In this document: in pieces, positions 49,901 to 60,164 of the stretch
Numbering within the stretch: position 1 is the stretch's first letter
Layout: each line of letters starts with the position of its first letter
NCBI GenBank assembly: GCA_914767715.1
Contig: OU612067.1
Coordinates: forward strand, 11,780,001 to 11,844,000
Direction of reading: 5' to 3'
Source of the DNA: Membranipora membranacea
Taxonomy: Eukaryota; Bryozoa; Gymnolaemata; Cheilostomatida; Membraniporidae
Length of the DNA stretch: 64,000 bases
The notes under the pieces: model-generated
The model's database searches: none
What the model was told of the DNA's origin: nothing
What the model saw: the letters and a program-made list of their open reading frames with translations, nothing else
Made by a program: the position numbers and the translations under genes

Positions 49901-52900
49901 GTAATGCATATGGCGGTGGTTTCTATAGAATATGGTATTATTTATACCATTGTATGACTGTGCTCTTGTAGGTCCCCAGAAAGCAACCATTGATGACTTT
50001 TGGTTGATGATATGGCAGCAGAAGGTCAAGGCTGTAGTAATGGTTACAAATGTAGTTGAAAACGGCCATGTAAGTCACTATAATACTATATAATGATCCC
50101 CGCTAATTTGTTTGTTTGTGTATTTAGCATTGCAATGAACACCAAAACCTATAAAGTAAATTATTATTATAATGTTCTGATTTTATAGAATTCAGTCCCC
50201 GTGCTGTCCGAATCACATATAATATCATAGTATATTATATCCTACTTTATACATATGCCAATATTCCTGTCGATCATGTCTCTTTATTAAAGCCGAAATG
50301 TGAGATGTACTGGCCCATGGAAGAGACAAGCCCAATATCCTTCCGAGATATAACTGTCAGCATGACTTCTTATGTTATGTGGGCCGACTTCGTCATACGA
50401 GAGCTGGAGGTATCAAAGGTATGTGCATAATGTTTATCATTAAAATTTTCCTAGGATTGTGATGGGCCTTAGTGATAGCCTTAGTCTGTATACTCTATCA
50501 GCTGAATATTTTGTTATGGAGTTAATTATAGCTAGTTTGGCTATAAAAATATATCTTATATCTGCATTGTTTGAATGTTTGAATGTGATCTACTCGATTT
50601 CACCAGGATGGTCAAATTAGGAAGATTAAACAATTCCACTTCACGTCTTGGCCGGATCATGACGTGCCGAACGAAATGAGTCCTTTCATTAATTTCTACA
50701 GAAGAGTTCACTCTGAAACATTCAGACTTACTGGTCCTCTTCTTGTGCACTGCAGGTAAATCAGTAATCATGAAACTCTAGTTATTTTGGACTGTTTTAG
50801 GTACCTTTTTAGGCCCATAGTTCTAGAGGAGGCAATGCCTCCTGTGGAAATATAAATATAGTTGCCTAAATAGACACATTGAAAAATCCATGCCAGAATA
50901 GGCTCCACTGGGATTAACATTTCCCTAATTGCTTTGGGAGGAGCTCACAGCACCCTCTCCTAATGATGCTTCGGACTAACCTCCCCTACGATGTTTACTA
51001 ACCTACGGCTCTGGTTTTATGGTAGTTGTACACTGTATACATTGCACACTGTTCCTTTTTTAAGATCAAAAGTAAAATAAAAGCAATATTTTTTTCTATT
51101 TTGCTTTGATCATGTTAAGAATTTGTATCTGTATAACAGTGCCGGTGTTGGGCGGACGGGTACATTCCTAGGACTGGACACACTGATGAACCGAGCGGAG
51201 AAAAACCCACAAGTTGATCTATTTGACTGCATACGACTGATGAGAGAGAGGCGACCAAGCATGGTCCAAACTGAGGTGGGGCAACATTGAAAATTGGTGA
51301 TGGTGTCAAATCCTGCGTTTTATGTTTCTTATGACAAAGATCATCATTGGCTTGTGACAGGGTTCATTTTTCTCTATAGAATCAAGGCATCCACAACTGA
51401 TTGATCAACTATTCCCATCTGTCCAGCACGTTTCATGTGGCGCCATTTCTAAGATTTAAATGTGCTAGCATACTTTATTTCCATTCGATAATCAGATCAC
51501 AGGTGCAGCGGTGTAAGTACAGGTTCCATAAGCTACAACGTAGTTTTGAACTGCTTTCTTTTGTAAAAAAAAGTTTGCAATGGACCACATTGAGACAACG
51601 CAATAGTTCAAAATAACGATAAAGTAGTATGCAGTTAGCGGATGGTAAACTTGGCGTTTACTTGGTAGACTAAGCTAGAGCTAGCTATACTTACTGATCT
51701 TTAGGATAATTTACATGCTCTGTAAGTATGTACAATGGCAAATCTAGATATAATGAGTGTTATTACAGAACAATCATGGACTCAATATATTATTTCATCT
51801 ACTTATTGTTTCTTGATTGGCTCTTTCAGCCGAAACAGTATATAATACAATGATATGTACTAATATTTTTTGTTAACAGAAGCAGTACATATTCCTTCAC
51901 AAAGTGATTTATGAGGCTTACACTACATCGAGCTATGTGGTGCCAGCAAACGAGATTGAAAGCCGATTATCTTCTGGCCAGATATACTCCAACACCGAGA
52001 GTCCCCTTGCTGACGAGTTTGAAGTAAATCAATTTTTATATATCATTATTGTAGTGAGAAAAGGGTAGTGGGCTATCCTATCGCCCCCTTGCTAAATATT
52101 TCTCTTTAATTAGATATTAGGAAACTTTAATCATACAGCGCAATTTAAACTGGTATATAGGAACAAAGGTTGAAGAGTTTTGAACCGCGAAAAAAACAGT
52201 TCTGTAGCCAAGCCTACGTATATAACTTTATCTGCGGTTAAGAACTCTGCGACAAACTTAGCATGATCTAAAAATTGTTTCTTATATTCTTTAACCTAAC
52301 TAGGTGCAGTGAAATCTCTCATATCAACACCATGTTCCACATGTGTTTGCATTGCTGCCGTAGAATGGAGGCTTTGACCCCATTGGAACAGAGTGAGTGT
52401 TGTGATCTTAATGTTACATTTTTTTACATTCAGCATCTACAGATGATGATAAGACTGCATGACCTTGATGTCTCTGAAGGGAAGAGTCTGGAAAATCAGC
52501 GAAAGAACAGAAACCAAGATATCCTGCCGCCAAGCAAACCGAAAAGTAAGCAAAAACATTTTAAATTTGAAAAGATGCAACAACTTCTTTCATTCAAGGT
52601 TTTTTTAATAGATTAGCCTCAGAAAAGGATTATGCAGCCCCTTCTATAATTATATTGATGTTCATTAATGTCAGTCAAAATACATACTATCCAAGCCTAA
52701 AATTTATACTGATTATGGAGACCTTAAAAAGCTACATAGTCCGTAAGTTAAAAGTGCTGAAATGACATAGCTCGCTCTTAGATGGCAAGCTAGAAAGCTT
52801 AACAGGAGTTGTAAGCAATGACTTTATCATTTTTATATATCCTAACGTGATGTTATTTTCTTTTATCGAAAAGCTGATAAGGAAAGACTTCTGAGGCCGA

Positions 52901-55900
52901 AGGTCATGATCTCTGCAGAAGGAGACTATATCAATGCTGTTCTTATTGATGTAAGTAGAATCAGATGAATGTTTGTTTAGCTGCATAACTTGATTAAAAC
53001 TTAAAAGGAAGAAGCCTTAGCTTGATTCCAGTGCATGCAGTGGTGATATCAGGAGCATCCGACCGCAATTTTTCCTGCATGTCCTTACAAGTCTTTGGGT
53101 CACGTAACAAGCATGATTCAAGGCATTCCACAACACCAAACAATAAATAGATCCATGCACCTTCTCACAGGGTAGTGACTGACCCTCAATTGTATCTACT
53201 GGTAGGCCAGTGAGTTTTTTAACTTGATTATGTTACGGCTTCATGCCATTTCTGCACATAAGCAATAGCGCGGTTCGAGACTTATATAGGGTGTCCACAC
53301 AACGCTGTACTTAACTTGTTACTTACTCTTATGAAATATGAATTATATGAAGATTTCTTGGTAAAAATAGATACCAAGTACTTTAAAGTGTCTAATCCCA
53401 AAGATAGATTATCCCAGATTGGCTGCTTTCACCCTAACATTGTCTTGGAATAGGGGGTTTAAGATACATCTCCGTCCTTCTGTCACATAAAGCTCTGAAG
53501 GAAAACTTATGGACCAGATTCCAGAAGCCACCACCTGTACTTGAATGGCGTACAACTGAATGATAATAATGATAATCCTCACCTATCCTCACCTATCTCC
53601 GCTCTGTCCTGTTCAGGTAGCGGGTGCCTGCCGGAGGCCTAGCTCTATCAAACTTCTCCATCTAATCCTGTCCTGAGCATACTCTTCACTGAGAGAACAG
53701 GATTGGAGATCTTTCCTGATTGTATCCTTCCATCTATGCTTTGGGCGTCCCCGATTTCTCTTTCCTTCCACTCTCATCTCATGTACTCTTCTGATGTCAT
53801 CATCTTCTTCTCTTCTGCACACATGCCCAAACCCTGCAACCTTCTTCTTCTCATCAAGTCTAATACACTCATGATATTCGCTTCTTGTCTTATACTTCCG
53901 TTGGTTTTGTGCTCCTCAAGACTAATTTCAAGACAGTATCGCAACATTCTCATCTCATATACACTGAATCTTTCAGCAAGATAATCTGTCAATGGCCATG
54001 TTTCAGCTCCATACAATAACACCGGGCGTATCACTGTCTTATAGATGATCACCTTCAACTTTTGAGGTACTTTACTGTCGCACAATACTCCCGGGTATTT
54101 GAATGTGGTCCTTTGAGGCAAAGTGGCATGTGCAGGGCCATCATACTCCTTTAATCTGATGTTGTCACTGCTGTACTTTGGGGGTAGGTACTCAGTTTTA
54201 GACCTGCTGACTTTTAGGCCCACATCCTCTAATCTTCTTCTCCAGTCCTCTTGCATATCGTGTCGACTCTCATCACAAAAACCAAATCATCTGCAAACAG
54301 CATACTCCACGGTGTGTCTTCTCCATTGTCAACCGAGATAACATCCATTGTAATTATAAAAAGTAATGGGCTAAGGGCTGATCCTTGGTGTAGTCCAACT
54401 TCCACTCTTATTTCTTCTGTCTCTCCTGCATTTGTTACCACTCTTGTTGTTGAATCCTTGTACATATCCTTGATGATGTCAATGTATACTTCAGGCACAT
54501 GACGCTTCCTCAGACAATGCCAAATTAGCTCTCTTGGGATGGTATCATACGCCTTTTCCAGGTCAACAAATACCATATGCAGCTCCTTGATGAATTCCCT
54601 ATACTTCTCCTGTAGCATATGTAGGCAAAACATGGGCTCTGTGGTTGATTTGCCCCTCTGAAACCCATATTGATTGTCTTTAATCTTGACTAACTATCTT
54701 AACCTCGACTCAATAACTCTCTCATAAAGTTTGAGGGAGTGGCTGAGGATCTTTATACCTCTGTAATTACCACAACTAAGGGGGTCACCCTTCTGCTTGT
54801 AAAGTGGGACAATTTTGCTTTTCCGCCACTCATTTGGTATCCCTTGTCTCATAGCTTTTCTAAAACAAGATGTTATCCATGTTGTTCCTGTGTCCTTAAG
54901 TTTCTTTATCATTTCTATGGGGAGCTCATCAGGTCCCTTTGCTTTATTCAATTTCATCCTTCCTATCTGATTTCCTACTTCCTCCTCCGAGATGTCCTCA
55001 ACTGGCCCCTGTACTTTCTCCATTGCTCCTATTTCTGGCATTCTGTTTTTGGTGTTTAGTAGTTTGTTGAAATAATCCTTCCATCTTTCTTTGATGTCCT
55101 TATCTTCACTCATGATCCTTCCTTGTTCATCTTTGATAAATACTATCCGATCTATGTCCTTTGAACTCCTTTGCCTTGTTCTTGCTAACTTATAAATTTT
55201 CTCCGGGCCATTTTCTTCTAGATCTTTATACAAATCTTCATAACCTGTCTCTTTTGCTATTGCACACTTCTCTTTGCTGATCTTATTCATTTGTTTCATT
55301 GTCTCCTTATCTTCATCTGATCTCGTTCTTTTCCAGTCTTTGAAAGCTTCTTTCTTATTTTTCACAGCCTCTTGGACTTCTTCTTTCCACCACCATGATT
55401 CCTTCTCTATGTACCTTCCTCCTTTTCTGACTCCAAGTGACTCCTTTGCTGCTTCAATTATTTTCGGGTATGTCTCATTCCATGTCAAATCTCTCACTTC
55501 ACTTTGTTCTACCAACAGCTCTGTAACCTTGCAATCCAGCTCGTCTCCCTCTTCCTCTTCGATTTTCCACCAGATTTTCATTGGTCTCTCTCTCACTATC
55601 TTTTGCCTCTTTCTGATCTTGTAATCCATCACTAAGAGCCTGTACTGTGGTGCTATTGGTTCACCTGGGATCACTTTACAATCTTTCACATTGCCAAAGT
55701 CTTCTCGTCGTATCATGATGTAATTAATCGCTGTCTGGTTAAGGCCGCTTTTGTATGTGTAGGTCTTTTCATTCGTTTTGGCAAAGAAAGTATTTGCCAG
55801 CGCCAAATCTGTACTCCTTGCGTAATCCATAATCTTTTCCCCCTCATCATTCCTCCTACCTGCTGAATTTCCTCCATGCCATCTCTCAAAGCCCTCTAAT

Positions 55901-58758
55901 CTGTCTGCTCCTACATGTCCATTCAAGTCACCTGCTAATATCAGTTGTTCTGAGGCCGAAATCCTCGTAGTAACTCCTTCCAGTTGGTTCCAGAATCTCT
56001 GTTTTTCCTCCTCTTCACATCCTTGTTAGGGCGCATATGCTGTCACAATGTTTTACGTCTTTTCGGGTGTTACAAGTTTCATTGTCATGATTCTGTCCGA
56101 CGCTCTCTCAGTCGGTATCACTCTATCCTGCCACTCTTCACTAAGGCATATCGCCACTCCATTTCTCGGTCGTCCGCCTCCACTATAAGACAAATTGTAC
56201 CCATCTCCAATTGTTCTCGCTTTTCCTCCTGATAGTTCTCTGCTTTTCCCTGTGAGTGTCCCGATGTTAAGGGATGCCACTCTCAATTTTGTTTGCCTCT
56301 CTCGTTTTCCGTCTAGGCATATATGCCGCTGCGCATCCCTTCCTGGGTATGCCCTAGCATTATCTGTCATTCTGATTGTCTCCGGCGTGATTATTTTGTG
56401 GCATGCTTTATTAGAACCGGATGCTCTTCCTGACGTCCACCCTCTGTGTTTACCCGGGCTTGGGACCGGCTGTCTGCTCCGCTGGTTTGCTGAACTTCCA
56501 GGCCATATTGATAATACAACAAGTAATTAAATTGCTCAATTACAGGCATACAGGAAGCAGACGCAGTTGATAGCTACTCAGGCTCCTCTTCCATCCACAG
56601 TTGCAGATTTCTGGAATGTTATTTGTGATCAGAAGATCAAAGTGATTGTTCATCTGGATTCGTTGTTGGTAAGTTTAGTCAGTCATCTTGTTGCATTATC
56701 TTGCAACAGGATCAGCACCAAATTGATCATAGGTTCATCCATTGGCACATAGGCTGCTGATGCCCCAAACGCACAAAAAAAGAAATACAGCAAGAACATA
56801 ATATTCACAAACGTTTGTAAGAGGTGGGCTAAACCAGCCAGAAATATTAGAGACAGACATAGACTTCGTATACTAAGTCTATGGAGACAAATCACCTGGC
56901 AGTCAACGGCTTTCCCTATTTCCCCATTGGCACAAAAGAGGGTAGCAAGGCGCACTTATTCTTCCTACTAGAGTACATCCTAGAAGTTTGAAACAATTAA
57001 AGAAATCCATGAATATGCAGAAAGTAATTTTTCCCTGCCCATTTTGTTAATAGAAAGGAGAGGAATTCTATCCTGCATTTGATGGTGGTGAAACTGCCAT
57101 TGACGATCAGAACAAGGTAGTCAGGAGAGTGCAAACTACACAGGAAAATGGTATATCATTCATCAAACTTCAGTTCAGCACTTTTTATGAGGTGAGAGCT
57201 GAGAACCATAACCAACAATTCTGTCCCAAATTAATTTTCACATTCCAGTCAACAATAAAGGTTTAATGGCATAGTCACATTTGGCCATTGTTATTTTAGG
57301 TTTTACGATAGCATGAGTTGAATTTCAGAACTTAATTTCGCTCAAACATTGAAACCTGAAAACAGATAAATCTAGACTCCAAAAAGGACAATTTTTCATT
57401 CACAAAGAACGTCAGCATATACAACAAATTGATTGCATCTATAATAACATTGACAGGAATTTATGGATCATTGGTAAAAAACATAGCATGGGTATTTATG
57501 AAGATATGCCATGAGTATAAACTTTATGTTTCAAACTGGATAAAACCTAAAATCTGGCAGCTTGTCAAATATGTACCCCTCCTCCAGATAGTATTATATC
57601 AATGATAATTATGATTATTATCTGACTGTATCTGTAGGATTGCGAGGTTATGGTGATGAGCAATGATAGCTGGCACACTGTCAGTATCCCCGCAGTAACA
57701 GATATGTTGCACTATCTGGAGAGTCTGGAGAAATGTCAGCAGCAGACAGGGGATAATAGAATCTGCATAGTTAGCAAGTAAGACAGGAATCAAGAAAATA
57801 GATATTTATTTCTTTGCTTTTTCTGACTATTTATTGCCTCAATTTATTAAGATTATCATATATTAATACTAGATCATGGGGTGACAGATGGGGTTTTTTG
57901 AGACAAAAAACCATCCAAAATTTGATATGATTGTTTTTTGGCTAAAACATTCTGTAAAGTGGAAGAATTTTTATTAGAGCTGATAGAAGATCATATTTAG
58001 GCCAAACAGCTGTCTCCGGTTCGCAGCTGGGTAGGGAGAGACCCCATAGCCAATCAGAGCCAACACATCGGCTTCTTATGTCTTATGCGTCTTTCACCTG
58101 CTAAGGCCATAGCTTTTATGTGTGCATTTCTTAATACTATTAAATTTTAATGCAGTTGCTTTTTAAAACCCACTGTGTTATCTTTGTAGCGATGGTGGGA
58201 TGAAATGTGGACTGATGATTTGTGCTTACAATGCTGTTGAGAAGATGAAAGCAGAGCAGGAGGTTGATGTCTATAACTCTGCCCTCATGGCAAAATACAG
58301 ACGGCCACAATTCATAAATTCCATTGTAAGTGTGAAAATACTTGTGAAGCTAACCAGATACAAAAAAAATTTAGATAACATTCAACAACCATTGAGATCA
58401 AATTTGAGTTTTACTCATGCTTCAGATCTGCATGGTACAGCTACCCCATTACATTCTTTATCGTTCATAAAACTATTACTAGTCCTATTGCTTAGACGGC
58501 TGCAATGCGAGTTAGTGGCATTACATTATCAAAGACTCAATTTTGGTGTTTGAAAATGTAATGCCCTAACTCGCATTGCAGCCGTCTGAGCACTTAGCCT
58601 ATGTTATTACATAGATTGGTGCTGTAGCAGCTTTGTTCTTTCTTACTAATGATTAAGGTAATCTTAACCGGTTTTTGTAGGATGAGTATGCATTCCTTTA
58701 TGATGTATTGAAAAGCTACGCAGATCAATTCTCAGACTACGCAAACTTCGGAGTGTGA
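28934..58758 (+). CDS. Receptor gene B: receptor-type protein tyrosine phosphatase (F5/8C, 12 FN3, TM, PTP D1-D2)
   Basis: Forty-six coding exons, joined with consistent phase throughout, total 6183 nt and about 2060 residues, ending TGA at 58756-58758. Order: signal peptide (1-20), F5/8C domain (21-177), twelve FN3 domains (to about 1396), membrane exon (1397-1436), lysine/proline-rich juxtamembrane region, PTP domain D1 (about 1475-1793) with all catalytic motifs, and degenerate D2 (1794-2060). It is predicted to sit in the plasma membrane and to remove phosphate from tyrosines of intracellular partners under control of an extracellular ligand. It is the tandem neighbour of gene A. Introns hold a gypsy fragment, SINEs, a foldback element and an RTE LINE, all outside exons, so the frame is intact. 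The first exons could in principle also be spliced into other forms. Confidence 0.92.
29560..31660 (-). mobile_element. Longer Ty3/gypsy fragment in intron 1 of gene B
   Basis: On the minus strand the order is RT start (EFLDIFSGLGKF, then HRIKIREGVKP, about 31221-30955), RT body (TDWCSSMVKIPKEDPTLIW around 30880), the palm aspartates and following sequence (HIDDLLVYNSASEEEHDDRV, 30578-30480), RT end, and RNase H (TNQKPLVPLINP and VEHVPGERNNIADLL at 29974-29792). Many stops break it. A further open segment at 31642-31445 may belong to the protease or gag side but was not identified. This is the fuller version of the relic in gene A intron 1. Confidence 0.88.
32005..33028 (+). other. Gene B exons 2-3: F5/8 type C (fucolectin-like) domain
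   Basis: Exons 32005-32268 and 32822-33028. The same domain as in gene A with only a handful of substitutions (for example Asn for Thr in GCFNSNAF, Lys for Asn in NLGTKYF). The donor after exon 2 is GTTAGA where gene A has GTGAGA. This is a weaker site, but no better one is near. Confidence 0.75.
33655..43490 (+). other. Gene B exons 4-25: FN3 domains 1-11
   Basis: Exon pairs: 33655-33764/34173-34335; 34549-34646/34927-35143; 35390-35505/35877-36039; 36177-36268/36960-37158; 37391-37500/37790-37958; 38648-38739/38973-39180; 39381-39490/39879-40053; 40258-40349/40782-41001; 41283-41392/41807-41972; 42331-42431/42564-42759; 42968-43071/43280-43490. Lengths equal those of gene A for domains 1-9 except one missing codon in domain 8. 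Domains 10 and 11 differ in length and clearly in sequence. The same two-domain alternation is seen. As the ectodomain array of a receptor phosphatase, these probably space the lectin-like tip from the membrane and may bind ligand. Confidence 0.85.
36682..36742 (+). mobile_element. tRNA-derived SINE head in intron 10 of gene B
   Basis: Same A-box and B-box pair as the element at 12605, at the matching intron position. Confidence 0.55.
43645..45102 (+). other. Gene B exons 26-28: membrane-proximal FN3 with furin-type site
   Basis: Exons 43645-43747, 44583-44865 and 45054-45102. RYIIVINENGG is the usual receptor-phosphatase strand, followed by RKKR then S (44629-44640), a strong furin match, and GYYNQPLTKDQSY. 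The site is kept in gene A although neighbouring residues have diverged, which argues for function. Cleavage would leave a large extracellular subunit bound to a membrane subunit carrying the phosphatase. Confidence 0.82.
44066..44150 (+). mobile_element. tRNA-derived SINE head in intron 26 of gene B
   Basis: GTGGTTCAGTTGGTTA (A-box type) and GGGTTCAAATTCC (B box) are spaced as in a tRNA with a short variable arm. No intact acceptor stem was found. Confidence 0.55.
45516..45633 (+). other. Gene B exon 29: transmembrane exon
   Basis: A short Pro/Thr stalk (NRPPTTAPP) precedes IVAGTVVPVVITAMVIGAVF, then IYIKR as stop-transfer. It follows the FN3 exon directly. No sushi exon or remnant was seen in the 413-base intron before it. 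Confidence 0.85.
46239..46354 (+). other. Gene B exon 30: juxtamembrane linker
   Basis: Basic, proline-rich sequence with a KPKPTPKPKPK run. Low complexity; it links the membrane helix to phosphatase domain D1. Confidence 0.8.
46779..46875 (+). mobile_element. Truncated tRNA-derived SINE copy in intron 30
   Basis: It starts near the B box (GGTTTCGAATCCC) and shares the body CCAGCCCCCAGCACCCTCGG and TATACCTCTTCTGTG with the copy at 47093. The A-box part is missing. Confidence 0.65.
47093..47280 (+). mobile_element. tRNA-derived SINE in intron 30
   Basis: A box TGGCGCATTGGTTAGCGCG at 47104, B box GGGTTCGAATCCC at 47164, then a non-tRNA body that ends soon after TATACCTCTTCTGTG. It shares its body with the truncated copy 250 bp upstream in the same orientation, which identifies a dispersed family. 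Confidence 0.75.
47316..52023 (+). other. Gene B exons 31-39: tyrosine phosphatase domain D1 (active type)
   Basis: Exons 47316-47419, 48466-48553, 49157-49230, 49718-49754, 49972-50069, 50293-50418, 50607-50755, 51140-51275 and 51880-52023. Motifs in order: KYKGLYP (pTyr loop, less canonical than KNRY), DFINASHIQGY, ATIDDFWLMIW, KCEMYWP, FTSWPDHDVP (WPD acid Asp about residue 1667), VHCSAGVGRTG (catalytic Cys about 1699 and Arg, split across exons 37 and 38), RPSMVQTEKQY (Q loop). All residues needed for cysteine-phosphate chemistry are present, so activity is expected. Confidence 0.93.
47625..48139. mobile_element. Foldback (long inverted repeat) element in intron 31
   Basis: Arms of about 180 bp, 47625-47806 and 47957-48139, are reverse complements with some mismatches (GACTTCGGAAGGACCG against CGGTCCTTCCGAAGTC-like sequence at the far end; CTCATCTAAGAGCTATG against CATAGCTCTTAGATGAG). 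The spacer is about 150 bp, and no open frame was found. This looks like a non-autonomous foldback or MITE-type DNA transposon. Confidence 0.8.
53570..56480 (-). mobile_element. Near full-length RTE-type LINE, inactivated, in intron 41
   Basis: On the minus strand the 5' part carries a start-like region (56370) with LRVASLNIGTLTGKSREL, the N-terminus of an AP endonuclease. Downstream are GDLNGHVGADRLEGFERW-type endonuclease sequence, a linker, then RT motifs (KGPDELPIEMIKK, CGNYRGIKIL, FVDLEKAYDTIPRE, GLHQGSALSPLLF, MLFADDLVF), thumb sequence and the RGRPKHRWKD tail. The longest single frame is 55926-54694. The endonuclease lacks an internal part (the usual QETKW region) and frames shift near 55930, 54690 and 54240. 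The 3' end runs into ATTATCATTATTATCATT, a typical RTE tail. It is antisense to the receptor. Confidence 0.92.
58494..58588. repeat. Near-perfect hairpin in intron 45 of gene B
   Basis: Arms 58494-58527 and 58555-58588 (34 bases each) are reverse complements with one mismatch (GTTAGTGGCATT against AATGCCCTAAC), around a 27-base loop. The length and precision suggest a recent mini foldback insertion or a structured RNA in the intron. The arms begin AGACGGCTGCAATGCGAG. Confidence 0.85.
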
Positions 58759-59822
58759 TGATCTTGATATCTCCACATCATAACATCAGGTTAACAGTAG
58801 GACATTTGTTACTATAAAGCTGCGTCTGCGCAGTCTTTAACCCCAAGTCTGAGCCAGAGTCTGAGACTTGCATGTGTTTACATAGCGCCGGCTTAGCCAA
58901 TGTCAGAGAAATTAAATGTGAGTGATAGAACAAAGGGCAGTATTATGATTGCTAAATTAGGAATTTGTGTTAAGTCTTGAGTCTTGAGTCTTGAGACTGC
59001 AAAACGAGCACTGCTCGAATTGCCAGACATCGTCTTAAAAGCCGGTCAGACAAGGTCAGTCAACCGTTTTTGTTATTCACACTACACAGTCTCAGCCTCC
59101 GTCTTAGTAATTTGTCGATCAGACTCAAGGCTGGGCCAAAAGACGGCCTAATGTAAACGCAGCTTTATGTATTCCCTGATTGTCTAAGTTTAATCTTCTA
59201 GTTTTGAAATCTCGATCTTCTGATTCAATCAACTTTAATTTTATACTGTGGTAATGACTTCACAGCTTTATCTGTTTCATCGTAGCCTAAGAAAATAATT
59301 GCCCTGTGCAAAGATTTTTGTGCCATAATGCTCATATATATTTTTTTTTAATTTTTATGCACACCTTTTTGTTATTTGTAACAGACAAAACTAGGCATAA
59401 CAAATATAAACGATATGTTTTCATAAATCATCATAATAAACATTATCTACTGGTTTAGATACTTTTGTTTTGAGAGAAGATGAGTTTTTATCACATAACT
59501 ATTTGCAACATTTAATTTTATTAATCCGTAACCTATTGTTTTTCTCACCTACTGATATTATGATATTTCACAGGAACCGCATCACAAACATTCCAAACTA
59601 TGACTAAATCTGATTTGAATAAAATTAGATCAACTTGATTGCAACATCTTAATTTGAGAAACATGTTTTGTTGTCGCGACTACCATTGAATCAATTTTAT
59701 AGCTCATCCATTATTTTTTTTGTTTTGATATTATCTGTTTGCTTTTCCCTAAATCTAAAGTTTTCTTACCCTAGTGTTTTATATCAAATTTGTTAACTGT
59801 ACCGCTTTTTACCATTTTTTTA
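58759..59822 (+). other. Gene B 3' UTR and spacer
   Basis: AT-rich non-coding sequence after the TGA. It contains a MITE (58814-59168) and candidate poly(A) signals such as AATAAA at 59435-59440. If the signal at 59435 is used, the MITE lies inside the 3' UTR. Nothing else was recognised. Confidence 0.5.
58814..59168. mobile_element. MITE-like element just downstream of gene B
   Basis: It starts ATAAAGCTGCGT and ends with the exact reverse complement ACGCAGCTTTAT. Inner parts are related in inverted order too (AGTCTGAGCC against GGCTGAGACT-like sequence; GTTTACAT and ATGTAAAC). It is about 355 bp with no open frame. A triple GAGTCTT repeat sits inside at about 58978-58996. The superfamily is not assigned, and no clear target duplication was read. 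Confidence 0.7.
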
Positions 59823-60164
59823 TTATATTTTTGTTTTCAAAATAATAAAATTGCGGGTTGCACCTTTGACTCCAATTCTAGGGTTTTTAACTACTGCATT
59901 ATTGAGTGGCTTTAAGTGGCACCTAGGCGCAATACCAAATTGTGTAAATGGAGTGTCCTCCAACACAAGCGTCTCACAACTAGCCTGATTGGCCGTATAC
60001 GGAAGAGACATATATGCTGTCGACTGTGTTCTGACAGCTTGCCAAATCTGACCATTAAGGATTGTGCCCACTGCGAGAACTCGGCCATATGACAGTTGAG
60101 GAGGATGATCCTGGCAATTAGGGATTGTCCCACTTGGCTGTGGGTCAGTAACAGTTTGCAGCAT
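59823..60164 (-). CDS. Unassigned 113-residue open frame
   Basis: An open frame on the minus strand begins at an ATG and is preceded by an in-frame stop shortly upstream. It reads SYGRVLAVGTILNGQIWQAV and later TLVLEDTPFTQFGIAPRC, with a C-terminal basic end. G and C content is higher than in the surroundings, and an open frame of this length is uncommon in such AT-rich DNA. I recognise no domain, and neither splice sites nor a promoter support it. It could be a small gene, a terminal exon or part of an old transposon. Confidence 0.25.
   Translation of the reverse strand: MLQTVTDPQPSGTIPNCQDHPPQLSYGRVLAVGTILNGQIWQAVRTQSTAYMSLPYTANQASCETLVLEDTPFTQFGIAPRCHLKPLNNAVVKNPRIGVKGATRNFIILKTKI

Larger units (their letters stand above)
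52434..58758 (+). other. Gene B exons 40-46: degenerate phosphatase domain D2
   Basis: Exons 52434-52545, 52874-52950, 56546-56668, 57054-57191, 57638-57777, 58190-58325 and 58681-58758. The fold is recognisable (GDYINAVLID, TQLIATQAPLPSTVADFWNV, SIPAVTDMLHYLE, then a Y...RRPQFINS C-terminal helix). The active site is lost. The P-loop position reads IVSNDGGMKCG, with Ser in place of Cys (about residue 1989) and Lys in place of Arg, and the WPD loop is replaced by SWHTVSIP. Receptor phosphatase D2 domains often have low activity and act in regulation or dimerisation; this one should be inactive. The protein ends FGV. Confidence 0.88.

Noticed and set aside
52275-52433. Longer exon 40 starting upstream
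   Set aside because: The frame is open, but a good acceptor lies at 52433, and the upstream residues (cysteine-rich) do not fit the D1-D2 linker.
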